Below, in pieces: positions 13,904 through 21,333 of a stretch of 21,333 bases of DNA. Within the stretch, counting starts at the first letter, position 1; each line of letters begins with the position of its first letter. The notes beneath the pieces were generated by a model. The model was given only the letters and a program-made list of their open reading frames with translations, had not been told where the DNA came from and made no database searches. Origin of the DNA: an uncultured Plesiomonas sp. (GTDB taxonomy: Bacteria > Pseudomonadota > Gammaproteobacteria > Enterobacterales > CAMTGL01); contig CAMTGL010000009.1 of NCBI GenBank assembly GCA_947071955.1, positions 1-21,333 on the forward strand, read 5' to 3'. The translations under genes were made by a program, and so were the position numbers.

Positions 13904-14785
13904 ATGAAAGGAATTATTCTGGCGGGCGGCTCAGGTACGCGTTTGTACCCGATTACCCGTGGTGTCTCTAAGCAGATGTTGCCGGTTTATGATAAACCGA
14001 TGATCTACTATCCACTGTCAGTATTAATGCTGGCAGGTATTCGCGAAATTTTGATTATTTCAACGCCAGATGATTTGCCTGCCTTTGAGCGTTTGCTAGG
14101 TAACGGTGAGGATTTTGGTATTGAACTGAGCTATGCCGTACAGCCGAGCCCTGACGGTCTGGCGCAGGCGTTTATCATTGGCGAAGAGTTTATCGGTGAT
14201 GACAGCGTATGTTTAGTTTTGGGCGATAACATCTTTTTTGGCCAGTACTTCAGCGATAAGCTCAAAGCCGTGGCTGCCCGTCCGAACGGGGCAACCGTAT
14301 TTGGTTATCAGGTGATGGATCCTGAACGCTTTGGCGTAGTGGAGTTTGATGACAACTTCAATGCGCTCTCGGTGGAAGAGAAGCCGTTGAAGCCTAAGTC
14401 GAACTGGGCGGTGACGGGCTTATATTTCTATGATAACCGAGTGGTCGAAATGGCCAAGCAGGTAAAACCTTCTGCCCGTGGTGAGCTTGAGATCACCAGC
14501 TTGAACGATATGTATCTGCAACAAGGTGAGTTAAAAGTTGAGCTGTTAGGGCGCGGTTTTGCCTGGTTAGATACGGGTACGCACGATAGCCTGATTGAAG
14601 CGAGCACCTTCGTACAAACGGTTGAGAAGCGTCAGGGCTTTAAAGTGGCGTGTTTAGAAGAGATTGCTTGGCGTAACGGGTGGATGACGGATGAACAAGT
14701 TGCCCGTACCGCACAACAATTAAGCAAGACCGGTTACGGTCAATATTTGCAGACACTGCTTCATGTCCGTCCACGCCAATATTGA
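13904..14785 (+). CDS. rffH: Glucose-1-phosphate thymidylyltransferase (ECA type)
   Basis: RffH makes dTDP-glucose from dTTP and glucose-1-phosphate, supplying RffG. The 293-residue nucleotidyltransferase has the activation loop GGSGTRLYP (8-16), the SKQMLPVYDKP segment (22-32), the VLGDN metal/nucleotide motif and EEKP, all standard for RmlA-type enzymes. Its length equals E. coli RffH. A strong GGGGAG precedes the ATG, which lies three bases after the rffG stop. Its last 23 bases overlap wecD. It is named rffH rather than rmlA because of the ECA context. Confidence 0.96.
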   Translation: MKGIILAGGSGTRLYPITRGVSKQMLPVYDKPMIYYPLSVLMLAGIREILIISTPDDLPAFERLLGNGEDFGIELSYAVQPSPDGLAQAFIIGEEFIGDDSVCLVLGDNIFFGQYFSDKLKAVAARPNGATVFGYQVMDPERFGVVEFDDNFNALSVEEKPLKPKSNWAVTGLYFYDNRVVEMAKQVKPSARGELEITSLNDMYLQQGELKVELLGRGFAWLDTGTHDSLIEASTFVQTVEKRQGFKVACLEEIAWRNGWMTDEQVARTAQQLSKTGYGQYLQTLLHVRPRQY

Positions 14786-15473
14786 GTTTCTGGACTGGGA
14801 GTCGGCATTTTTCGGCTTACCCAGTGCCAAGTTGCAGTTCTCTGAACAGGCGACTGCGCTTTGCGCCGATGCTCTGCACGCTTACGCGGTGACGCAGGCA
14901 AAGATCCCCGCTGATCGCCTTGATCTGGCTGATAAGCTTGCTGATCTTGGGTTTCGGCTGGTGGAAGGTGAGGTTGATTTAGCCATGCCTGTGCCTGCTA
15001 TTACGTTGGCTGATTCAGCATCAGCCGCTGCATGCTACCGGTTGGCAGGTGAAGCTGATATTCCTGCTTTACAAGAGGGGGCACGAGCCGCTTTTGCACT
15101 CAGCCGTTTTCGTGCGCCTTGGTATCAGCCGGAAGACAGCGGCCGTTTTTATGCCCGTTGGGTAGAAAATGGTGTACGCGGTAGCTTTGATCATGCCTGT
15201 TTGGTGATAGAGCAGCAGGGTGTGATCGAAGGGTTTGTGACTTTACGCGATCTGGGCCAACAGCAGGCTCGGATTGGTCTTTTAGCCGCTATGCCTGCTT
15301 GCAGTGGGCGTGGCGTTGGTCAGCAGTTGATGTTGGCAGCACAGTACTGGTGTTTGGCGCGCGGAATACACACTTTGCGCATCGCAACACAAGTTGGCAA
15401 TTTGGCTGCTTTACGTCTTTATATTCGCAGCGGTGCCACCATCGTGGACACTGCCTACTGGTTTTACAGGTGA
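14763..15473 (+). CDS. wecD: dTDP-4-amino-4,6-dideoxygalactose (dTDP-fucosamine) acetyltransferase
   Basis: WecD uses acetyl-CoA to N-acetylate dTDP-4-amino-4,6-dideoxygalactose (dTDP-Fuc4N), the last step to dTDP-Fuc4NAc. The 236-residue protein has a poorly conserved N-terminal half and a C-terminal GNAT domain with the acetyl-CoA motif SGRGVG (181-186), N213 and Y220 near the acceptor side, and the family ending AYWFYR. It is about 12 residues longer than E. coli WecD. Part of the difference is an insertion just before the CoA motif (AAMPACS), which makes it look more like a canonical GNAT. The start overlaps rffH by 23 bases; this ATG gives the expected MSVHANIEFLDWESAFFG N-terminus. Confidence 0.95.
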   Translation: MSVHANIEFLDWESAFFGLPSAKLQFSEQATALCADALHAYAVTQAKIPADRLDLADKLADLGFRLVEGEVDLAMPVPAITLADSASAAACYRLAGEADIPALQEGARAAFALSRFRAPWYQPEDSGRFYARWVENGVRGSFDHACLVIEQQGVIEGFVTLRDLGQQQARIGLLAAMPACSGRGVGQQLMLAAQYWCLARGIHTLRIATQVGNLAALRLYIRSGATIVDTAYWFYR

Positions 15474-15478
15474 TAACC

Positions 15479-16609
15479 ATGATCCCGTTTAATGCCCCGC
15501 CGGTTGTTGGCACGGAATTGGAGTATATGCAAGCTGCAATGGGCAGCGGAAAACTGTGTGGTGATGGCGCATTTACCCGCCGTTGTCAGCAGTGGATGGA
15601 GCAGCATTTTGGCAGTGCCAAAGTGTTACTTACCCCCTCTTGCACTGCATCACTGGAAATGGCCGCGATTTTGCTGGATATCCAGCCGGGCGATGAAGTG
15701 ATTATGCCAAGCTTCACGTTTGTCTCTACTGCAAATGCGTTTGTACTACGTGGCGCTACCGTGGTGTTTGTGGATTTGCGTCCTGATACCATGAACATTG
15801 ATGAAACCAAGATTGAAGCGGCGATAACGGAAAAAACCAAAGCCATTGTCCCTGTTCATTATGCTGGGGTAGCCTGTGAAATGGACAGCATCATGGCGCT
15901 GGCAGCCAAATATGATCTGTGGGTTGTTGAAGATGCCGCACAAGGCGTGATGTCGACCTACAAAGGGCGCGCGCTGGGTACGATTGGTCATATCGGTTGT
16001 TACAGCTTCCATGAAACCAAAAACTACACGGCAGGCGGTGAGGGCGGAGCAACACTGATTAATGACCCTTCACTGATCGATCGCGCTGAAGTTATCCGTG
16101 AAAAAGGCACGAATCGTAGCCAATTCTTCCGCGGGCAAGTGGATAAATATACTTGGCGTGATATCGGCTCAAGCTACCTGATGTCTGATCTGCAAGCGGC
16201 GTATTTGTGGTCACAACTTGAAGCCGCCGAGCAGATCAACCAGCGCCGTTTAGCATTATGGAATACCTACTACAACGCACTCAAGCCATTGGCGGATGCC
16301 GGTCGTATTGCACTGCCATCTTGTCCGACGGATTGTGCGCACAACGCACACATGTTCTATATCAAAATGCGTGATATGGATGATCGCAGTGCATTTATCA
16401 GCTTCATGAAAGAGGCTGAAATCATGACGGTTTTCCATTATATCCCTCTGCATGCTTGCCCTGCCGGAGAGAAATTTGGTCAGTTCCACGGTCAAGATCA
16501 GTTCACCACGGCTGAAAGCGAGCGTTTAGTGCGTCTGCCCTTGTTCTATAACATGGACGATTTAACACAGCGCACCGTGATTCAAACGCTGCTGAACTTT
16601 TTTGCCTGA
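15479..16609 (+). CDS. wecE: dTDP-4-amino-4,6-dideoxygalactose transaminase
   Basis: WecE is a PLP enzyme that moves an amino group from glutamate onto dTDP-4-keto-6-deoxyglucose, giving the 4-amino sugar acetylated by WecD. The 376-residue protein equals E. coli WecE in length and belongs to the DegT/DnrJ/EryC1/StrS family. K181 in the SFHETKNYTAGGEGG region is the Schiff-base lysine; D152 in VVEDAAQ should contact the pyridine nitrogen. I chose the ATG at 15479, five bases after the wecD stop, giving the family start MIPFNAPPVVG. A longer in-frame reading from 15299 runs inside wecD and is rejected. It ends two bases before wzxE. Confidence 0.97.
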   Translation: MIPFNAPPVVGTELEYMQAAMGSGKLCGDGAFTRRCQQWMEQHFGSAKVLLTPSCTASLEMAAILLDIQPGDEVIMPSFTFVSTANAFVLRGATVVFVDLRPDTMNIDETKIEAAITEKTKAIVPVHYAGVACEMDSIMALAAKYDLWVVEDAAQGVMSTYKGRALGTIGHIGCYSFHETKNYTAGGEGGATLINDPSLIDRAEVIREKGTNRSQFFRGQVDKYTWRDIGSSYLMSDLQAAYLWSQLEAAEQINQRRLALWNTYYNALKPLADAGRIALPSCPTDCAHNAHMFYIKMRDMDDRSAFISFMKEAEIMTVFHYIPLHACPAGEKFGQFHGQDQFTTAESERLVRLPLFYNMDDLTQRTVIQTLLNFFA

Positions 16610-16611
16610 TT

Positions 16612-17862
16612 ATGTCACTGGCTAAAGCTTCGGTTTGGACTGCTGCCTCTACACTGGTAAAAATCGGTGTAGGGTTGTTGGTGGTCAAGTTACTGGCGGT
16701 ATCCTTCGGCCCGCAAGGGGTGGGGCAAGCGGGTAACTTTATGACAATGGTGACCGTACTGGGGGTTCTCTCTGGTGCGGGTATTTTTAATGGTGTCACC
16801 AAGTATGTCGCCGAGTATCAACACGACAGCGTCCGTTTACGGGCGCTGCTTGGTACGTCATCCGCCATTGTTGCCCTATTTTCTACCTTACTGGCTGCTA
16901 TTTTTGTTTGTGCGGCTGGGCCTATTAGCCAACTGCTGTTCGATCACCGTGAAATGACGGCGGTGGTACAGGCTGTCGGTCTTATTCAAATGGGCATTGC
17001 CTATGCCAACTTGTTTTTGGCCATCATCAAAGGTCAGCGCGATGCTATGGGCAACGCGCTGGCGGTAATTGGTGGCAGCATACTGGGCGTAGTGGCCTAC
17101 AGCCTCTGTTTTTGGCTCGGCGGCTATACCGGTGCATTAGCTGGCCTTGCCCTTGTGCCGGCCATTGCTGTTCTTCCTGCGGCTACGGTATTGCTGAAAC
17201 GAAAAACCATTCCACTAAGCTATTTGCGTCCAACGTGGGATCGTTTTTTTGCGAGTAATCTACTCAAATTTACCGTGATGGTATTGATTACCTCCGTTAC
17301 CTTGCCCGCCGCGTATGTAATGCTGCGAAATTTGCTGGCCGCTCGTTATGGCTGGGATGCAGTAGGTATGTGGCAAGGGGTGAGTAAAATTTCAGATGCC
17401 TATTTGCAGTTTATCACGGCCTCATTTTCGGTTTATCTGCTGCCCACGTTGTCGCGTTTACAGGATAAAAACGCCATTGTGCGCGAGATAGGCCGTTCGC
17501 TGCGGTTTGTATTACCGGCGGTTGCAGCCGTCAGCCTGACCGTCTATTTGCTGCGGGATGTTGCTATCTGGCTGCTGTTCTCGGCAGAGTTTCGCCCAAT
17601 GCGCTCTCTGTTTGCATGGCAACTTACCGGTGATGTTTTTAAAGTCGGCGCGTATGTATTTGGCTATTTGGTAGTGGCGAAAGCCGCACTGCGTTATTAC
17701 TTACTGGCAGAAGTGTGCCAGTTTGTGTTGCTCAGTACATTGGCTTATATCCTTATTCCAATGCATGGTGCACTGGGTGCGGCGCAAGCCTATATGCTGA
17801 CTTACATCCTCTATTTTTGCCTCTGTGTTGGGGCTTTTCTTATTTATCGAAAGCGTGCATGA
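16612..17862 (+). CDS. wzxE: Lipid III flippase WzxE
   Basis: WzxE moves the undecaprenyl-pyrophosphate-linked ECA trisaccharide across the inner membrane. The 416-residue hydrophobic protein has about 12 membrane spans, begins MSLAKASVWTAASTLVKIG and belongs to the MOP superfamily (polysaccharide transporter branch). Its length equals E. coli WzxE. It starts two bases after the wecE stop and ends in an ATGA overlap with wecF. No single catalytic motif exists for this family, so the call combines sequence resemblance with invariant position between wecE and wecF. Confidence 0.95.
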   Translation: MSLAKASVWTAASTLVKIGVGLLVVKLLAVSFGPQGVGQAGNFMTMVTVLGVLSGAGIFNGVTKYVAEYQHDSVRLRALLGTSSAIVALFSTLLAAIFVCAAGPISQLLFDHREMTAVVQAVGLIQMGIAYANLFLAIIKGQRDAMGNALAVIGGSILGVVAYSLCFWLGGYTGALAGLALVPAIAVLPAATVLLKRKTIPLSYLRPTWDRFFASNLLKFTVMVLITSVTLPAAYVMLRNLLAARYGWDAVGMWQGVSKISDAYLQFITASFSVYLLPTLSRLQDKNAIVREIGRSLRFVLPAVAAVSLTVYLLRDVAIWLLFSAEFRPMRSLFAWQLTGDVFKVGAYVFGYLVVAKAALRYYLLAEVCQFVLLSTLAYILIPMHGALGAAQAYMLTYILYFCLCVGAFLIYRKRA

Positions 17863-18968
17863 CAGCCTTAATCCATGTTTTGGGATCAGATATCCCGCAT
17901 CACAATCAGACCGTACTGAGCTTCTTTAATGATGTGCTCAGCCCGCGGTTGTTATCGCCTGACCTGACCCGTGAGTTTTATGTGGTCAGCCGCGATTCGG
18001 CGCTGGCACATCGCTTCCCACAGCTTAATATCCGCTGTTTTGCCAGTAAAAAGCAGATCGCACAGGTGCTGCGTCAGCAGGCTCATCGCCAGCCCGAGCC
18101 ACATTTTATCCTGCATGGGCAGTTTAATATCCTATTGTGGCTCTATCTGCTGGTCGGGTTTATTCGCCCAAAACAGGTGAGCTGGCATATCTGGGGGGCA
18201 GATTTATATGAGGACTCTACTGACTGGCGCTTTCGGTTGTTCTACCGTTTGCGGCGGATTGCACAGGGGCGTGTCGGGCGGGTATTTGCCACCCGAGGCG
18301 ATCTGAATTACTACCATCAGCGCCATCCAGCCATTGCCCAGCAGTTGCTCTATTTCCCAACGAAAATGGATCCGGCATTGACTGGCGGCGTACGCAACTG
18401 GACACCGGCTGAACCACTGAACATTCTGGTCGGCAACTCCGGAGATCGTTCTAACCGGCACATTGATGCATTGCGTGAGATTAAACAGCAGTTTGGTGAG
18501 CACGTTCGGGTGCAGATCCCACTGGGCTATCCGGCCAACAATGATGCTTACATCAGTGAAATTCGCCATTGCGCCGAAACACTTTACCCTGATGGGCAGG
18601 TTACACTGTTGACTGAACAGATCCCATTTAACACCTACCTTGATCTGCTGGCTCAGTGCGATCTGGGTTATTTTTTGTTTGAGCGTCAGCAGGGTATTGG
18701 CACGTTGTGTTTACTGATTCAAAACGGCGTACCCTTTGTTCTGAGCCGAAAAAACCCGTTTGGGCAGGATCTGCAAGAGCAACATGTACCGGTATTATTC
18801 AGTGGAGAAATTATCAGTTCAGCTCAAATACAGGCAGCACAGCGTGCATTAGGGAAACTTGATCGTCAGCGTATCGGTTTTTTTAACCCCAACTATATTC
18901 AGGGTTGGGCGCTGGCATTACAGCAGGCTGCTGGGCAGACAACACCTTCGTCAGGAGAAAAAGCATGA
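17859..18968 (+). CDS. wecF: TDP-Fuc4NAc:lipid II Fuc4NAc transferase
   Basis: WecF (RffT) adds Fuc4NAc from dTDP-Fuc4NAc to lipid II, completing the ECA trisaccharide lipid III on the cytoplasmic face. The 369-residue protein belongs to glycosyltransferase family 56 and has no obvious membrane anchor. Conserved-looking blocks are the start HVLGSDIPHHN, WHIWGADLYE (109-118), LVGNSGDRSNRHIDAL (190-205) and FERQQGIGTL (274-283). I chose the ATG at 17859, overlapping the wzxE stop (ATGA) and matching the E. coli N-terminus; an earlier start at 17715 lies in the wzxE coding region. The end overlaps wzyE as ATGA. Confidence 0.95.
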   Translation: MTALIHVLGSDIPHHNQTVLSFFNDVLSPRLLSPDLTREFYVVSRDSALAHRFPQLNIRCFASKKQIAQVLRQQAHRQPEPHFILHGQFNILLWLYLLVGFIRPKQVSWHIWGADLYEDSTDWRFRLFYRLRRIAQGRVGRVFATRGDLNYYHQRHPAIAQQLLYFPTKMDPALTGGVRNWTPAEPLNILVGNSGDRSNRHIDALREIKQQFGEHVRVQIPLGYPANNDAYISEIRHCAETLYPDGQVTLLTEQIPFNTYLDLLAQCDLGYFLFERQQGIGTLCLLIQNGVPFVLSRKNPFGQDLQEQHVPVLFSGEIISSAQIQAAQRALGKLDRQRIGFFNPNYIQGWALALQQAAGQTTPSSGEKA

Positions 18969-20284
18969 ATCTGTTGGATTTCTCTGGCCTGTTGGTCGTC
19001 TATGTTGTTTCTCTTATTTTGATCCTGACATTGGGTTATCGGGAGTTTCGCCGCGAGCGTTTTAACTTCAACATCTTCTTTACGCTGATCTATTTGCTGA
19101 CCTTTTACTTTGGTTTTCCATTTACCTGCCTGCTCTCATTTCAGTTTGACGTACAAACCGAGCCGCCAGAGTTTTTGATGTATGCAATGCTGGCATCCAC
19201 CTGTTTTTATGCACTGTACTATGTGGTCTATAAAACACGTTTAGTAAAGCAAAGCACACAACGTAATTGGCTGAGCATGAATCGGGTTGAAACAAACCTG
19301 ACTTGGGTTTTACTGATGCTGGTGGCTGTTATTTCGGTAGGGATCTTCTTCCTACAAAATGGCTTCCTGCTATTTAAATTGCAAAGTTACAGTCAGATCT
19401 TCTCAAAAGATGTCTCTGCTGTTGCACTAAAACGCTTTTTCTACTTCTTTATTCCGGCCATGTTGGTGGTGTACTTCCTCAAGCCTGACACAAAGGGTTG
19501 GATTTTCTTCTTAGTCTCCACCGTCGCCTTTGGAATACTGACCTACGTTATTGTTGGTGGTACCCGTGCCAATATCATTATCGCGTTTGCACTGTTTTTG
19601 TTCATTGGCATTATTCGCGGTTATATCACCCTTAGCATGTTGCTGGTAGCGGGTGTTGGCAGTGTGGTGGGCATGTTCTGGTTGGCACTTAAACGCTATA
19701 GTTTAGATGTCAGTGGATCAGAAGCCTTTTATACCTTCTTATACCTAACACGAGATACATTCTCACCATGGGAAAACTTGGCGCTGTTGCTTGAGAACTA
19801 CCATAAAATTGAGTTTCAGGGTTTAGCCCCAATTATCCGTGATTTTTATGTGTTTATTCCCTCATCACTTTGGCCAGATAGGCCAAGCCTAGTAGTGAAT
19901 ACCGCCAACTACTTTACGTGGGATGTCCTTGAGTACTTCTCTGGCCTTGCTATTTCACCGACTCTAATAGGCTCGCTGGTCATTATGGGCGGCATATTAT
20001 TTATCCCACTTGGTGCAGTGGCTGTTGGCTTATTAATTAAATGGCTAGATTGGTTGTATCGCTCTGGTAAAACCGAACAAAACCGCTACAAAGCGGCCAT
20101 TTTACAAGCTTACTGCTTCGGTAATGTTTTCACCATTATCGTCTTAGTTCGTGAAGGGCTTGATTCCTTTGTATCCCGCATGGTGTTTTTCTCGATTATA
20201 TTCGGGCTCTGCTTGCTACTGGCTAAATTACTGTACTGGCTGTGTGAAAGTGGCGGCTTGATCCGGCAGATAAAGGCGAAATAA
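18965..20284 (+). CDS. wzyE: ECA polymerase WzyE
   Basis: WzyE joins ECA trisaccharide repeats in the periplasm, working with WzzE. The 439-residue protein is very hydrophobic, with about 11 membrane spans. It contains blocks nearly identical to those I recall from the E. coli protein, including TRDTFSPWENLALLL and the ANYFTW and GLAISPTLIGSL segments in the large periplasmic loop. It is slightly shorter than E. coli WzyE (about 450). The ATG at 18965 overlaps the wecF stop (ATGA); the longer in-frame reading from 18905 falls inside wecF. It appears somewhat more AT-rich than its neighbours by eye, as polymerase genes often are. Confidence 0.95.
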   Translation: MNLLDFSGLLVVYVVSLILILTLGYREFRRERFNFNIFFTLIYLLTFYFGFPFTCLLSFQFDVQTEPPEFLMYAMLASTCFYALYYVVYKTRLVKQSTQRNWLSMNRVETNLTWVLLMLVAVISVGIFFLQNGFLLFKLQSYSQIFSKDVSAVALKRFFYFFIPAMLVVYFLKPDTKGWIFFLVSTVAFGILTYVIVGGTRANIIIAFALFLFIGIIRGYITLSMLLVAGVGSVVGMFWLALKRYSLDVSGSEAFYTFLYLTRDTFSPWENLALLLENYHKIEFQGLAPIIRDFYVFIPSSLWPDRPSLVVNTANYFTWDVLEYFSGLAISPTLIGSLVIMGGILFIPLGAVAVGLLIKWLDWLYRSGKTEQNRYKAAILQAYCFGNVFTIIVLVREGLDSFVSRMVFFSIIFGLCLLLAKLLYWLCESGGLIRQIKAK

Positions 20285-20286
20285 CA

Positions 20287-21027
20287 ATGATGATGACTGA
20301 TATTCCTAAATATACATTACGTGGGATAGAGATCTGGGGCTTTAGCAATATGTCTCAGTGTGTCGACTACTTGCTTGAGCCTAATGCCGTGAAAACCGGT
20401 ACGCTCATTGCAATTAATGCCGAAAAAGTGATGACAGCCGAAGAGTCACCCGAACTCAATACCTTGCTGGCAAATGCCGAGTACAAATATGCCGATGGTG
20501 TCAGCATTGTAAACTCTATACAGCGTAAATATCCCAACACTCACCGCCTAGCGCGGATACCGGGTTGTGAATTGTGGGAAGCGTTAATGGAGCAGGCCGG
20601 TAAACAAGGGTTGCCGGTTTTTCTGGTCGGGGGGACACAAGCAGTATTGAGTGAAACCGAAGAGAAACTGCGCCTGCAGTGGAATGTAAACATTGTCGGC
20701 AGTCAAAATGGCTACTTTACTGCCGAGCAGCGGCCAGAACTGTTTGAACAAATCCGTGCTAGTGGTGCAAAACTGGTTACAGTTGCCATGGGCTCGCCTA
20801 AACAAGAGCTCTTTATGCGTGATTGCCGAGTGCACTACCCTGATGCTTTATATATGGGCATTGGCGGTACATATGATGTATTTACTGGCCACGTTCAGCG
20901 CGCCCCTGCCATATGGCGAAAATTGGGTATAGAGTGGCTTTATCGCTTACTGTCACAACCTACACGTTGGCGACGACAAGTGAAGTTACTCAAGTATGTT
21001 GCGTATCACTTCAGCGGAAAACTGTAG
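20287..21027 (+). CDS. wecG: UDP-N-acetyl-D-mannosaminuronic acid transferase WecG
   Basis: WecG transfers ManNAcA from UDP-ManNAcA to lipid I, forming lipid II of ECA. The 246-residue protein is a family 26 (WecG/TagA/CpsF) glycosyltransferase and equals E. coli WecG in length. It shows NAEK (44-47), YADG with D70 (the position of the TagA catalytic aspartate), FLVGG (112-116) and MGSPKQE (168-174), then a basic, aromatic C-terminus that may aid membrane association. Three ATG codons occur in a row at 20287, 20290 and 20293 (the third out of use as ACT follows the second); 20287 has the best spacing to AAAGG. It is the last gene of the operon. Confidence 0.96.
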   Translation: MMMTDIPKYTLRGIEIWGFSNMSQCVDYLLEPNAVKTGTLIAINAEKVMTAEESPELNTLLANAEYKYADGVSIVNSIQRKYPNTHRLARIPGCELWEALMEQAGKQGLPVFLVGGTQAVLSETEEKLRLQWNVNIVGSQNGYFTAEQRPELFEQIRASGAKLVTVAMGSPKQELFMRDCRVHYPDALYMGIGGTYDVFTGHVQRAPAIWRKLGIEWLYRLLSQPTRWRRQVKLLKYVAYHFSGKL

Positions 21028-21041
21028 TTTTTACCCGATTT

Positions 21042-21071
21042 AGGCTAAAACATGACCATTTAGCCTTTTTT
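21042..21071 (+). terminator. Intrinsic terminator of the ECA operon
   Basis: AGGCTAAA (21042-21049), a nine-base loop and TTTAGCCT (21059-21066) form a seven- to eight-base-pair stem running into six T residues (21066-21071). It lies 14 bases after the wecG stop and separates the operon from the tRNA promoter. Confidence 0.85.
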
Positions 21072-21094
21072 GTGAAAAAAAACACGAAAAGGGC

Positions 21095-21132
21095 TAGACA
21101 GAGGTAGGTGAAATCCGTAATATGCGACCCCG
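21095..21132 (+). promoter_or_regulatory. Stringently controlled-type promoter of the tRNA operon
   Basis: TAGACA (21095-21100), a 17-base spacer and TAATAT (21118-21123) make a near-consensus sigma-70 promoter. It is followed by a GC-rich discriminator, GCGACCCCGC (21124-21133). Such discriminators are typical of stable-RNA promoters repressed by ppGpp/DksA. The likely start site is near 21130, about 16 bases before the mature tRNA-Arg. Confidence 0.75.
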
Positions 21133-21146
21133 CAACGGCGCGTTGG

Positions 21147-21223
<77 letters not shown>

Positions 21224-21283
21224 TTTAAGTGCCAGACGTTGTGGAAACACAAGCTGATAAAAATGTAGTAACAATGATTCTAT

Positions 21284-21333
21284 GGTGGCTGTAGCTCAGT
21301 TGGTAGAGTCCTGGATTGTGATTCCAGTTGTCG
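21284..21333 (+). tRNA. hisR: tRNA-His (anticodon GTG), truncated by the window end
   Basis: The 5' 50 bases of a tRNA-His are present: GGTGGCT from 21284, with the extra G-1 that marks tRNA-His encoded at 21284, the D arm TAGCTCAGTTGGTAGAG, and anticodon stem CTGGA/TCCAG around a loop with GTG at 21318-21320. The T arm and 3' end lie beyond the window. A 60-base spacer separates it from tRNA-Arg; Leu and Pro tRNAs are expected next by analogy with E. coli. Confidence 0.95.

Noticed and set aside
15299..15478. N-terminal extension of wecE
   Set aside because: It lies in another frame of wecD, is unlike the family, and the ATG at 15479 gives the expected N-terminus and length.

Overview
The window is a bacterial chromosome segment, and nearly every base belongs to recognisable housekeeping or cell-envelope genes. 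A complete enterobacterial common antigen (ECA) cluster next to trxA-rho and the Arg(CCG)-His tRNA operon places it in Enterobacterales. A zinc-independent (Pseudomonas/Vibrio-type) hemB directly after tatABC is not the Escherichia coli arrangement. ECA plus a Vibrio-like feature, with roughly balanced base composition, would fit an early-branching lineage such as Plesiomonas. That species guess is inference only.

Layout. 1-133: the last codons of ubiB. 297-1939: tatA-tatB-tatC, the twin-arginine translocase, with no tatD after it. 2012-3031: hemB, bracketed by two intrinsic terminators; the second is symmetric and also ends the opposing gppA transcript. 3217-6021 (minus strand): rhlB-gppA, an RNA helicase and a (p)ppGpp-metabolising phosphatase. 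6138-7944: trxA then rho, separated by a 220-base leader with strong secondary structure. 8237-21027: wecA-wzzE-wecB-wecC-rffG-rffH-wecD-wecE-wzxE-wecF-wzyE-wecG, 12 collinear genes with overlaps or gaps of a few bases, except an 89-base gap between wzzE and wecB that holds an attenuator-like hairpin. 21147-21333: tRNA-Arg(CCG) and the first part of tRNA-His(GTG), behind a promoter with a GC-rich discriminator; yifK, which sits here in E. coli, is absent.

How the ECA genes work together. WecA loads GlcNAc-1-P on undecaprenyl phosphate. WecB and WecC make UDP-ManNAcA, which WecG adds. RffG, RffH, WecE and WecD make dTDP-Fuc4NAc, which WecF adds as third sugar. WzxE flips the trisaccharide lipid, WzyE polymerises it and WzzE sets chain length.

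I see no undescribed multi-gene system, insertion sequence, prophage, CRISPR array or defence island. The points most worth a second look are regulatory or fine-scale: a cluster of five TACTG/CAGTA words upstream of wecA, the attenuator-like hairpin between wzzE and wecB, a shortened WzzE coiled-coil region carrying a three-copy 12-base tandem repeat, the rho leader with a 26-codon ORF overlapping the rho start, and two substitutions just before the Rho P-loop. Comparisons with E. coli proteins are from memory, not from alignment runs.
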